48,713 bases of DNA from JAIXWP01 sp964428835 (GTDB lineage: Bacteria > Bacteroidota > Bacteroidia > Flavobacteriales_D > Sanyastnellaceae). Shown piece after piece: positions 42,030 through 48,713 of the stretch; position 1 is the stretch's first letter, and each line of letters begins with the position of its first letter. The position numbers and the translations under genes were made by a program. Below the pieces are notes generated by a model. It ran no database searches. It was not told where the DNA came from and saw only the letters and a program-made list of their open reading frames with translations. The stretch lies in contig CAYRZQ010000031.1 in NCBI GenBank assembly GCA_964428835.1, positions 1 through 48,713 of the forward strand. The letters run 5' to 3'.

Positions 42030-43442
42030 TTATTTCAATGTAGAAGGGCAGACGTAATTTGTTTTTTCCATATTCGTCTTTGCAATAGCTGCAAAACCGC
42101 CTTCTACTTCGGTGAAATTATTCCAGCCTCTTGACTTCAAAATAGAAGCTCCAATCATGCTGCGATAGCCGCCAGCACAGTGAATGAAGAAGTGTTTGTC
42201 TTTTGGGAAAGAAGCGAGGTGGTCATTGATAAAATCCAAGGGTACATTTTCTGCAGCAACGAGATGTTCGGCATCAAATTCAGAACCTCTTCTAAGATCA
42301 ATGATTTTGTCTTGATTATTTTTCCATTCTTGTTCGAATGTCGGAGCATCGATGCGGCGGATGGTTTCATAAGGGCGGCCATCTTTTTTCCAAGTGTCGA
42401 ATCCACCCTTTAAAATGCCTACTACATTGTCGTATCCAATGCGAGCCATGCGGATAAGAGTTTCTTCTTCTTTACCAACGTTAGTAATGAGAAGAATTTG
42501 TTGGTTTACGTTGGGAACGAGGGCGCCGAGCCAGGGAGCGAATTGTCCATCGAGACCAATGTTGATACTGCCGGGCACGAAACCTTTATGAAATTCAGAA
42601 GCATCTCTGGTGTCTAGGATTACGGCTTCTGTTTCTGCGTAAACCAATTCGAATTCGGTTGGAGAGAGTTTTTTATTGCCTCTATCCAACACTATTGTCA
42701 CGCTCTCATATCCTTTTTTGTTGAGTGCTGCATTTTGCGGAAAGTAGCCGGGAGGAGGCAAAAGTCCTTCTGTTACTTCATTCACGAATTCTTGTTCTGT
42801 CATATTCGCGCGCAGTGCGTAGTTATTTGCTTTTTGCTCGCCGATGGTAGAGACGGTTTCTTTGCTCATGTTTTTTCCACAAGCGCTACCTGCGCCATGA
42901 CCGGGATAAACAATTACTTCATCATTCAAGGTCATCACTTTGTTGCGGAGCGAATGATAGAGTGTTGCGGCCAATTCCTCCATCGTCATTTGTGCAGCCT
43001 TTTGCGCGAGGTCTGGTCGGCCGACATCACCAATGAATAGAGTGTCTCCTGTGAATACGGCGTAGTCCACACCGTTTTCGTCTTGTAGCAAGAAGCACGA
43101 ACTTTCCATGGTGTGGCCGGGAGTGTGAAGGACTTTGATGCTCGCATCACCGAGAGGCAGTACCTCATTATCAGTTGCAACGAATGCATCAAACTCTGGT
43201 TTGGCAGTTGGACCAAATACAATTTGTGCGCCTGTAGCTTTAGCGAGGTCGAGGTGACCGCTTACGAAATCGGCGTGAAAGTGCGTCTCGAGGATGTATT
43301 TAATTTTAACTCCATCTTTTTCTGCACGATCGAGGTAAGGTTGAATTTCTCGCAGTGGGTCTACTATAGCGGCTTCGCCGTTGGAAGTGATGTAATAGGC
43401 GCCGTGGGCCAGACATCCGGTGTAAATCTGTTCGACTTTCAT
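42030..43442 (-). CDS. Persulfide dioxygenase-like MBL protein fused to two rhodanese domains
   Basis: A 470-residue protein. The N-terminal half is an ETHE1-like metallo-beta-lactamase fold with THFHADF (His54, His56, Asp58), HTPGHTMESSC, FTGDTLFIGDVGRPDL and PGHGAGSACG. Two rhodanese domains follow. The first (about 255-355) lacks a catalytic Cys (LLITNVGKEEE). The second (about 365-455) has the active loop HCAGGYRS (Cys about 422). Such fusions oxidise or transfer sulfane sulfur from glutathione or bacillithiol persulfide. bshB1 in this window makes bacillithiol persulfide a plausible substrate, by inference. Confidence 0.9.
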   Translation of the reverse strand: MKVEQIYTGCLAHGAYYITSNGEAAIVDPLREIQPYLDRAEKDGVKIKYILETHFHADFVSGHLDLAKATGAQIVFGPTAKPEFDAFVATDNEVLPLGDASIKVLHTPGHTMESSCFLLQDENGVDYAVFTGDTLFIGDVGRPDLAQKAAQMTMEELAATLYHSLRNKVMTLNDEVIVYPGHGAGSACGKNMSKETVSTIGEQKANNYALRANMTEQEFVNEVTEGLLPPPGYFPQNAALNKKGYESVTIVLDRGNKKLSPTEFELVYAETEAVILDTRDASEFHKGFVPGSINIGLDGQFAPWLGALVPNVNQQILLITNVGKEEETLIRMARIGYDNVVGILKGGFDTWKKDGRPYETIRRIDAPTFEQEWKNNQDKIIDLRRGSEFDAEHLVAAENVPLDFINDHLASFPKDKHFFIHCAGGYRSMIGASILKSRGWNNFTEVEGGFAAIAKTNMEKTNYVCPSTLK

Positions 43443-43630
43443 GGGATTGCTTTATATAATTTTATTATTAAAGCAAATTTCTATCAACTCAGATTTGTAT
43501 TGGGTGATTTGAGTTACATAGTCGATCGGAAAAGTATGACAATGGTCAGGGAGGTAAGGGGTTATGGATAATTGATTCCCCCACACTAAACCTCAGATAA
43601 TCTTCGTTATATTTGGGTCATTGAACAGCC

Positions 43631-44626
43631 ATGAGGAAACCAAAGCTTTTACTAGTACTATTATTCATTTGCTTTGCACACTTCGCGGATTCGCAAGACG
43701 CTTCCTTTAGTCAGTTTTATCAAATAGGTCATTGGTACAATCCCGCTCGCGTGGGTTCTATGGAACAGGATATCAAGGCAGGTATTCATTATCGCAGGCA
43801 ATGGACCACAGGGCTTAATGGTTTTCGTACCAATGGATTTAACGGAGAATTTAAAGCGAACAAAATACCATTCGCAGCCGGTATCGTGGTGATCGATGAT
43901 CGTGGTGGAAATGCAGATTTAAAAACATTTCAAGCGCTTGCTTCAGGTTCGTACACCGTCAAAATAGACCGTTTCAGCATTCTCTCAGCAGGCTTTCAAT
44001 TGGGTTTTGTGCAGCGCAGCATTGAAATGAGCGAACTCTCTTGGGATGCCCAATACAACGGGTATCAATACGACCCATCATTGGATAATAAAGAGCGTCA
44101 ATTTAGCGATCAGTCAGGTGTTCGAATTGACTTGGGCGCCGGTCTGTTTTATCGTGCGGATTATTATGTGAAGCGCTTGCGCTGGGGCGCTGGATATGGA
44201 TTCAAACATCTAGGACAAGAACAAACTTTTTTACAAAATGGAACCGATCGTCTTGGTTTGAGGCACTCGTTCATAGGTTTTGCTGAAAAAGATTTCGAGC
44301 GTTTTACAGGAAGGCTGGATATTCTCTTTCAACGTCAGCGCAGTGCTATTGAATTGGTGGTCTTTGGGCGCGGCGAATACCGATTTGGCAGTGATTCTCG
44401 ATATACCAAAGAGAATAATTCTTCGGCAATCTATGCCGGCTGCGGACTTCGCAATACAGGAATGATCATTCCCATGGTCGGATTTGAATGGGAACGAAAA
44501 GTTGACATTGGCGTCACGTATGATATCATGCTTCCTGGAATCTCCGATGTCACGGGTTTTACAGGCGGTCCGGAGTTTTGTCTCATCTATCGTTATCGCA
44601 CCGATAAGCGCATCAAGATTTATTGA
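43631..44626 (+). CDS. T9SS-associated PorP/SprF-family outer-membrane protein
   Basis: A 331-residue protein with a signal peptide (ending FADSQ) and a mature start DASFSQFYQIGHWYNPARVGS that is diagnostic for PorP/SprF proteins. The HYRRQWTTG, FNGEFKAN, GLGAGLFYRA-like and YDIMLPGISDVTGFTGGPEFCLIYRY segments fit the predicted beta barrel. Such proteins usually accompany a type B T9SS cargo and help retain it. The cargo gene at 38510 is 1.6 kb upstream, separated by the minus-strand MBL gene. A TATATTTG box lies at 43608-43615 before the ATG. Confidence 0.9.
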   Translation: MRKPKLLLVLLFICFAHFADSQDASFSQFYQIGHWYNPARVGSMEQDIKAGIHYRRQWTTGLNGFRTNGFNGEFKANKIPFAAGIVVIDDRGGNADLKTFQALASGSYTVKIDRFSILSAGFQLGFVQRSIEMSELSWDAQYNGYQYDPSLDNKERQFSDQSGVRIDLGAGLFYRADYYVKRLRWGAGYGFKHLGQEQTFLQNGTDRLGLRHSFIGFAEKDFERFTGRLDILFQRQRSAIELVVFGRGEYRFGSDSRYTKENNSSAIYAGCGLRNTGMIIPMVGFEWERKVDIGVTYDIMLPGISDVTGFTGGPEFCLIYRYRTDKRIKIY

Positions 44627-44714
44627 TCTTTTCCTCGTTGCATTGTCAGCAATTTCCATTTTTATGTGCATGGATGCGCGCACGAATCCATTTCTTTTGA
44701 AGAAAAATTAGGAT

Positions 44715-46022
44715 ATGTCTGCATTTGAAATTGTAGGTGGAAATAAATTGAAGGGAGAAGTGATCCCGCAAGGCGCCAAAAATGAGGCGTTGCAAGTGAT
44801 ATGCGCAGTATTGCTCACTGCCGAAAAGGTGGATATGAGCAATATTCCCGAAATCATCGACGTGTTGAAGTTGATTGACCTTTTGAAAGACATGGGTGTG
44901 AAGGTGGAGAAGTTGGGCAAAGGGCATTACACGTTTCAGGCAGATGCCGTGGATTTGGAGTTTTTGAAAACTGCTGATTATAAAAAGAAGGCCGCGGCTT
45001 TGCGCGGATCGATTATGGTGGTAGGGCCACTACTGGCGCGCTACGGCCGTGGATACATTCCGAAGCCAGGTGGTGATAAAATTGGTCGCCGTCGTTTGGA
45101 CACCCACTTCTTGGGATTTCAATCCTTGGGCGCCAAGTTTCATTACGATGCAGGAGATAGTTTTTACAGCGTAGAGGCATCCAATCTCAAGGGCACATAC
45201 ATGTTGCTCGATGAGGCCTCGGTAACAGGTACTGCGAACATCGTGATGGCCGCGTGCATGGCAGAAGGCGTGACGACTATCTACAATGCAGCTTGTGAAC
45301 CTTACTTGCAGCAATTGTGCGAAATGATCAATCGCATGGGCGGGAAGATCACGGGAGTAGGTTCGAATTTATTGCGTATTGAGGGCGTATCTAAATTGGG
45401 CGGTTGCACACACCGTTGTTTGCCCGATATGATCGAAATCGGTAGCTTTATAGGAATGGCAGCAATGACGGGTGGTGAAATCACCATCAAGAATGTTGGC
45501 TACGATCATTTGGGAATTATTCCAGAAGTCTTCCGTAGAATGGGCATTACCGTAGATCGTCGTGGAGATGACATATTCATTCCATCACACGATCATTATG
45601 AAATAGACACTTTCATTGACGGTTCGATTATGACCATCAGCGACGCTCCGTGGCCTGGATTTACACCCGATTTGATTTCGATAGCACTGGTTACTGCCAC
45701 CCAAGCGAGAGGCAGCGTTCTCATTCACCAAAAAATGTTTGAGAGTCGTTTGTTTTTTGTAGATAAACTCATCGACATGGGTGCGCAGATCATCTTATGC
45801 GATCCGCACAGAGCTACGGTGATTGGTCTCGATCGACAGGCGAGCCTGAAAGGGGTGACCATGACATCTCCGGATATCCGAGCTGGTGTGAGTCTTTTGA
45901 TTGCGGCACTAGGGGCAAAAGGAAAGTCGACCATTTACAATATTGAGCAAATAGACCGCGGCTACCAAGACATTGAGGCCAGACTTCAAGCTTTGGGAGC
46001 TGACATCAAGAGGATAGGATAA
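44715..46022 (+). CDS. murA: UDP-N-acetylglucosamine 1-carboxyvinyltransferase with Asp in the catalytic loop
   Basis: A 435-residue MurA. GAKNEALQVICAVLLT (Lys22/Asn23 region), RGSIMVVGPLLARYG and the C-terminal YNIEQIDRGYQDIEARLQALGAD are conserved. In the active-site loop the usual PGGCxIG reads KPGGDKIGRRRLDTH, so the Cys that fosfomycin modifies is Asp121. This substitution keeps activity but confers intrinsic fosfomycin resistance in other bacteria. The enzyme starts peptidoglycan precursor synthesis. It lies 88 bases after the PorP/SprF gene. Confidence 0.96.
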   Translation: MSAFEIVGGNKLKGEVIPQGAKNEALQVICAVLLTAEKVDMSNIPEIIDVLKLIDLLKDMGVKVEKLGKGHYTFQADAVDLEFLKTADYKKKAAALRGSIMVVGPLLARYGRGYIPKPGGDKIGRRRLDTHFLGFQSLGAKFHYDAGDSFYSVEASNLKGTYMLLDEASVTGTANIVMAACMAEGVTTIYNAACEPYLQQLCEMINRMGGKITGVGSNLLRIEGVSKLGGCTHRCLPDMIEIGSFIGMAAMTGGEITIKNVGYDHLGIIPEVFRRMGITVDRRGDDIFIPSHDHYEIDTFIDGSIMTISDAPWPGFTPDLISIALVTATQARGSVLIHQKMFESRLFFVDKLIDMGAQIILCDPHRATVIGLDRQASLKGVTMTSPDIRAGVSLLIAALGAKGKSTIYNIEQIDRGYQDIEARLQALGADIKRIG

Positions 46023-46102
46023 ATTGGAATCATGTTTTGGCAAAGTATTTGGCTTGCCGCGACCCGAATAAAAATTGTATTTTTAACCCCAAATAAGAAA
46101 AC

Positions 46103-46675
46103 ATGAAGAAAGTATTGATTGCAGCCATGATGTGTGTTACGGCCCTGGCTGTTGTGAGCTTTACACCATCTGATGCGCCTGTAGCGGCTAATAAGGCTGT
46201 TGTAAAGACCAGAGGTCTTGCAGTAGGCACTAATATCGGTGATGTTGCCCCCGAAATTGTGATGGCAGGAGTTGATGGCAAAATGTTAAAACTGAGCAGT
46301 CTCAAGGGCAAGCTTGTTTTAATTGACTTCTGGGCATCATGGTGTGGACCATGTCGTCGCGAAAATCCAAATGTGGTGAGTGCATATCAGAAATATAGTA
46401 AGGCTAAATTCAAGTCTGCCAAAGGATTTGACATTTTTTCAGTGTCGCTCGACAACACTGCAGAGGCTTGGAAAGCGGCCATTGCAAAAGATGGTCTCGT
46501 TTGGAAAAATCACGTGGGTGATTTGAAAGGTTGGAATAATGCGGCAGCAGCTATTTATGGCGTACGTAGCATTCCAATGAGCTTTTTGATTGATGAAAAA
46601 GGTGTGATTGTAGCGAAAAACCTCCGTGGTTTAGAATTACACAAAAAGATAGATGAATACGTGAAAAGTCTTTAA
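46103..46675 (+). CDS. TlpA/ResA-like thiol-disulfide oxidoreductase, exported
   Basis: A 190-residue protein with a signal peptide (MKKVLIAAMMCVTALAVVSF). The thioredoxin-fold domain has IDFWASWCGPCRRENPNV with the redox pair Cys81-Cys84, and the cis-Pro region RSIPMSFLID. The preceding GDVAPEIVMAGVDGKMLKLSSLKGK is the TlpA/AhpC-TSA start. It probably reduces periplasmic disulfides, for example in cytochrome maturation. A UUCG-loop terminator follows. Confidence 0.92.
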   Translation: MKKVLIAAMMCVTALAVVSFTPSDAPVAANKAVVKTRGLAVGTNIGDVAPEIVMAGVDGKMLKLSSLKGKLVLIDFWASWCGPCRRENPNVVSAYQKYSKAKFKSAKGFDIFSVSLDNTAEAWKAAIAKDGLVWKNHVGDLKGWNNAAAAIYGVRSIPMSFLIDEKGVIVAKNLRGLELHKKIDEYVKSL

Positions 46676-46700
46676 GACAAGCGCATATTCGGTAGATTTG

Positions 46701-46728
46701 CCGCCTCCTTCGGGAGGCGGTTTTTTTT
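46701..46728 (+). terminator. Rho-independent terminator after the TlpA-like gene
   Basis: CCGCCTCC (46701-46708) pairs perfectly with GGAGGCGG (46713-46720) around a TTCG tetraloop. Eight Ts follow. It separates the thioredoxin unit from grpE-dnaJ. Confidence 0.95.
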
Positions 46729-46803
46729 GCTTCTGACAATATGACCATCAAAGCCGCCTTGGCAAAATACTTGACGACCGCGGGCGGATTAATTTCAAGA
46801 GTT

Positions 46804-47385
46804 ATGAAAAGTGAGGAATTAGAAGAACAAGACAAGCCAGCTACTGAAGCTGCCGCAGAGAATACGGAAGAAACAAGTGGCACTGCGCCTGAAGCTGCCT
46901 CAGCTGAGAACCCTTCTGAACCAACGATTGAGGAAGACGAATTGACCAAGGCCAAACGCGAATTGGCAGAGTGGAAAGACAAGTATATGCGCCTGTTTGC
47001 TGAGTTTGATAATTTTAGAAAACGAAACGCAAAAGAGCGCATCGAATTGATTAGTTCTGCTGCAGGCGATATCATCAAAGAAATGCTTCCAGTAATTGAC
47101 GATTTTGATCGTGCCATCAAGGCCAACGAGACTTTGGAAGATGTAGCGGTCATAAAAGAAGGGTTTACGCTCATTCATAACAAAATGTATAAGAAATTAG
47201 AGTCGAAAGGGTTGAAACCCATCGACGCCACGGGCAAACCTTTTGACACCGATTATCATGAAGCAATCACGAGCATTCCTGCACCGAGTGAGGATTTGAA
47301 AGGTAAGGTGGTGGACGAAGTGGAGAAAGGCTATTTGCTCCATGAAAAAGTATTGAGATTTTCTAAAGTTGTAATTGGTCAATAG
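46804..47385 (+). CDS. grpE: Nucleotide exchange factor GrpE
   Basis: A 193-residue protein with an acidic disordered N-terminus, a coiled coil (LTKAKRELAEWKDKYMRLFAEFDNFRKRNAKERIEL) and the C-terminal beta domain ending YLLHEKVLRFSKVVIGQ. GrpE releases ADP from DnaK. I use the ATG at 46804 (MKSEELEEQ). An in-frame ATG at 46741 adds a hydrophobic 21-residue tail unlike GrpE and lies only 12 bases after the upstream terminator. dnaJ follows after 11 bases. Confidence 0.93.
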   Translation: MKSEELEEQDKPATEAAAENTEETSGTAPEAASAENPSEPTIEEDELTKAKRELAEWKDKYMRLFAEFDNFRKRNAKERIELISSAAGDIIKEMLPVIDDFDRAIKANETLEDVAVIKEGFTLIHNKMYKKLESKGLKPIDATGKPFDTDYHEAITSIPAPSEDLKGKVVDEVEKGYLLHEKVLRFSKVVIGQ

Positions 47386-47396
47386 ACCGTTGAGAC

Positions 47397-48515
47397 ATGG
47401 CAAAAAGAGATTATTACGACGTACTGGGTGTATCCAGAAGTGCTTCGGAGGCTGAGATAAAAAAGGCTTACCGCATGTTGGCTTTGAAATATCACCCGGA
47501 CAAGAATCCTGGAAATAAAGAGGCAGAGGAAAAATTCAAAGAAGCTGCAGAAGCCTACGATGTGCTGAGCAGTCCTGAGAAAAAACAGCGTTATGATCAG
47601 TTCGGTCATGCTGGAATGGGCGGCGGAGGCGGATATGGCGGCGGCCACATGAATATGGATGATATCTTCTCTCAGTTTGGAGATATCTTCGGTAGTGCAT
47701 TTGGTGGCGGTTTTGGTGGTGGATTTGGCGGTTCAAGCCAAGGACGTCGTGTGAAAGGATCGAACCTGCGCATCAAAGTGAAGTTGAATCTTGAAGAGAT
47801 TGCAGGTGGTACAACGAAAAAGATAAAAGTATTCAAATTGGTAAATGCCGATGGTGTCAGTTATGATACTTGTGGCATTTGTCGTGGCGCTGGTCAAGTG
47901 CGACGCGTTCAAAATACCATTCTTGGGCAGATGCAAACAACGAGCACCTGTCCCACTTGTCACGGAACGGGCAAGACCATCAAGAACAAACCAAAAGATA
48001 GCGACGAACACGGACAGAAGCGCCAGGAGGAGTTGATTGAAATCAATATACCAGCGGGCGTAGGTGATGGCATGACCTTGAATGTGGCAGGAAAGGGCAA
48101 TGCTGGACCCTTTGGTGGTGTGCCCGGAGATCTCTTAGTACAAATCGAAGAAGAAGAGCATCCATTCTTGAAGCGCGATGGAGTGAATTTATATTATGAT
48201 CTCTATGTGAATTTTGCTGACGCGGCTTTGGGGGCGAATGCAGAAATACCATTGGTAAAAGGCAAAGCTCAAATCAAATTAGAGCCCGGCACACAGAGTG
48301 GAAAAATATTGCGATTGAAGGGCAAAGGATTGCCAGAGGTGAATGGATACGGCACGGGAGATTTATTGGTAAACATCAACGTCTGGACGCCAACGCGTTT
48401 ATCAGATGAAGAGAAGAAGATATTGGATAAACTCCGCGTCGCTCCCAATTTCCAACCAAGCCCTTCCGGCAAAGACAAGAGCTTTTTCCAGAAGGTGAAG
48501 GAGATGTTTGGGTAG
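47397..48515 (+). CDS. dnaJ: Chaperone DnaJ with only one of two zinc sites
   Basis: A 372-residue Hsp40. The J-domain has HPD at residues 33-35, followed by a Gly-rich linker (FGGGFGGGFGG). The zinc domain normally has four CxxCxGxG motifs. Here only the middle two are present: CGICRGAG (Cys159, Cys162) and CPTCHGTG (Cys185, Cys188). Motif 1 is replaced by VFKLVNADGVSYDT and motif 4 by KNKPKDSDEHGQKRQ, so zinc site I is missing and site II kept. The C-terminal substrate-binding domains look complete (IPAGVGDGMTLNV, GDLLVQIEEEEHPFLKRDGVNL). It works with DnaK and GrpE. Confidence 0.95.
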   Translation: MAKRDYYDVLGVSRSASEAEIKKAYRMLALKYHPDKNPGNKEAEEKFKEAAEAYDVLSSPEKKQRYDQFGHAGMGGGGGYGGGHMNMDDIFSQFGDIFGSAFGGGFGGGFGGSSQGRRVKGSNLRIKVKLNLEEIAGGTTKKIKVFKLVNADGVSYDTCGICRGAGQVRRVQNTILGQMQTTSTCPTCHGTGKTIKNKPKDSDEHGQKRQEELIEINIPAGVGDGMTLNVAGKGNAGPFGGVPGDLLVQIEEEEHPFLKRDGVNLYYDLYVNFADAALGANAEIPLVKGKAQIKLEPGTQSGKILRLKGKGLPEVNGYGTGDLLVNINVWTPTRLSDEEKKILDKLRVAPNFQPSPSGKDKSFFQKVKEMFG

Positions 48516-48713
48516 GGGAGTAGGAGTATGAGGATGAGTAGGAGTATGAGGATGGGGGAGCGACTAGTTAAATTCTGAATTCCGAATTAATCTCTGTTCT
48601 TTGTTCTTATCTAGTAACTAGTCACTAGTATCTAGTCGTTAGTCACTAGTATCTGTAAACTATCCAACCACTGGTTTTTACTTATCCATTGAGCGGTGTA
48701 GGAGCCGGCGGGG
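48516..48713. repeat. Gene-free end region with short direct repeats
   Basis: An 18-base word GAGTAGGAGTATGAGGAT occurs twice in tandem (48518-48535 and 48536-48553). A 15-base word TAGTCACTAGTATCT occurs at 48619-48633 and 48640-48654, in a stretch rich in ACTAGT. A TTCTGAATTCCGAATTA stretch lies between. No CDS, tRNA or clear terminator is visible. Confidence 0.75.

Noticed and set aside
46741..46803. Longer grpE starting at ATG 46741
   Set aside because: The extension is hydrophobic and unlike GrpE, and it begins 12 bases after a strong terminator; not fully excluded.
48516..48713. CRISPR array
   Set aside because: Only two copies of each short word, with a tandem or six-base spacing and no unique spacers of constant length.

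Overview
The window is a chromosomal segment from a member of the Bacteroidota, most likely a marine-type flavobacterium of the Flavobacteriales (Cryomorphaceae-like relatives would fit). The evidence is a type IX secretion (T9SS) type B sorting domain, a PorP/SprF protein, a DUF4476 protein, BshB1, a saproxanthin-type carotenoid gene set, a MurA with Asp in place of the catalytic Cys, and a tRNA promoter of the form TTG-N19-TAnnTTTG. Start codons rarely have Shine-Dalgarno sequences. I saw no phage, insertion sequence or CRISPR array. This placement is from recognised families only, not from a database search.

Layout. 1-5228: the start of guaA (cut by the window edge), maf, a tRNA-Ser/Pro/Arg operon with promoter and terminator, a DASS-family transporter, an RlmD/TrmA-like methyltransferase, a PyrR-like phosphoribosyltransferase and aroK. 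5348-8291: clpB, its terminator and a 325-base gap rich in small hairpins. 8292-12801 (minus): an envelope operon with a DUF4476 protein, a TPR-CsgG lipoprotein and two LPP20-like lipoproteins. 12931-20643 (plus): saccharopine reductase, a secreted unknown, ispH, mutL, two tandem rhomboid proteases and a membrane-anchored EEP-family hydrolase.

20684-27403 is a carotenoid cluster. crtD and cruF are on the plus strand. They face a tightly coupled minus-strand operon crtI-crtB-unknown-idi-crtZ-crtYcd. Together with ispH upstream, the set covers precursor supply, phytoene, lycopene, one beta end (cyclised, then 3-hydroxylated) and one psi end (1'-hydrated, then 3',4'-desaturated). That predicts saproxanthin; I see no crtW or 2'-hydroxylase here.

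27581-34171 holds housekeeping genes: an M23/LysM peptidase, bshB1, a GT4 glycosyltransferase, tRNA-His, an M15 peptidase, trxB, an RluA-family synthase and panB. 34292-41992 is a six-gene plus-strand operon of exported proteins: two lipoproteins with DUF1549/DUF4214-like character, a Tat-exported DUF1501 protein, a lipoprotein with a c-heme-like motif, an Ig-like lipoprotein, and a 1160-residue T9SS cargo with a CUB-like domain and seven cysteine-flanked repeats. It is the best candidate here for an undescribed system. 42030-48515: a persulfide dioxygenase/rhodanese fusion, a PorP/SprF protein, murA, a TlpA-like thioredoxin, grpE and a dnaJ that keeps only one of two zinc sites. The last 198 bases hold short direct repeats and no gene.
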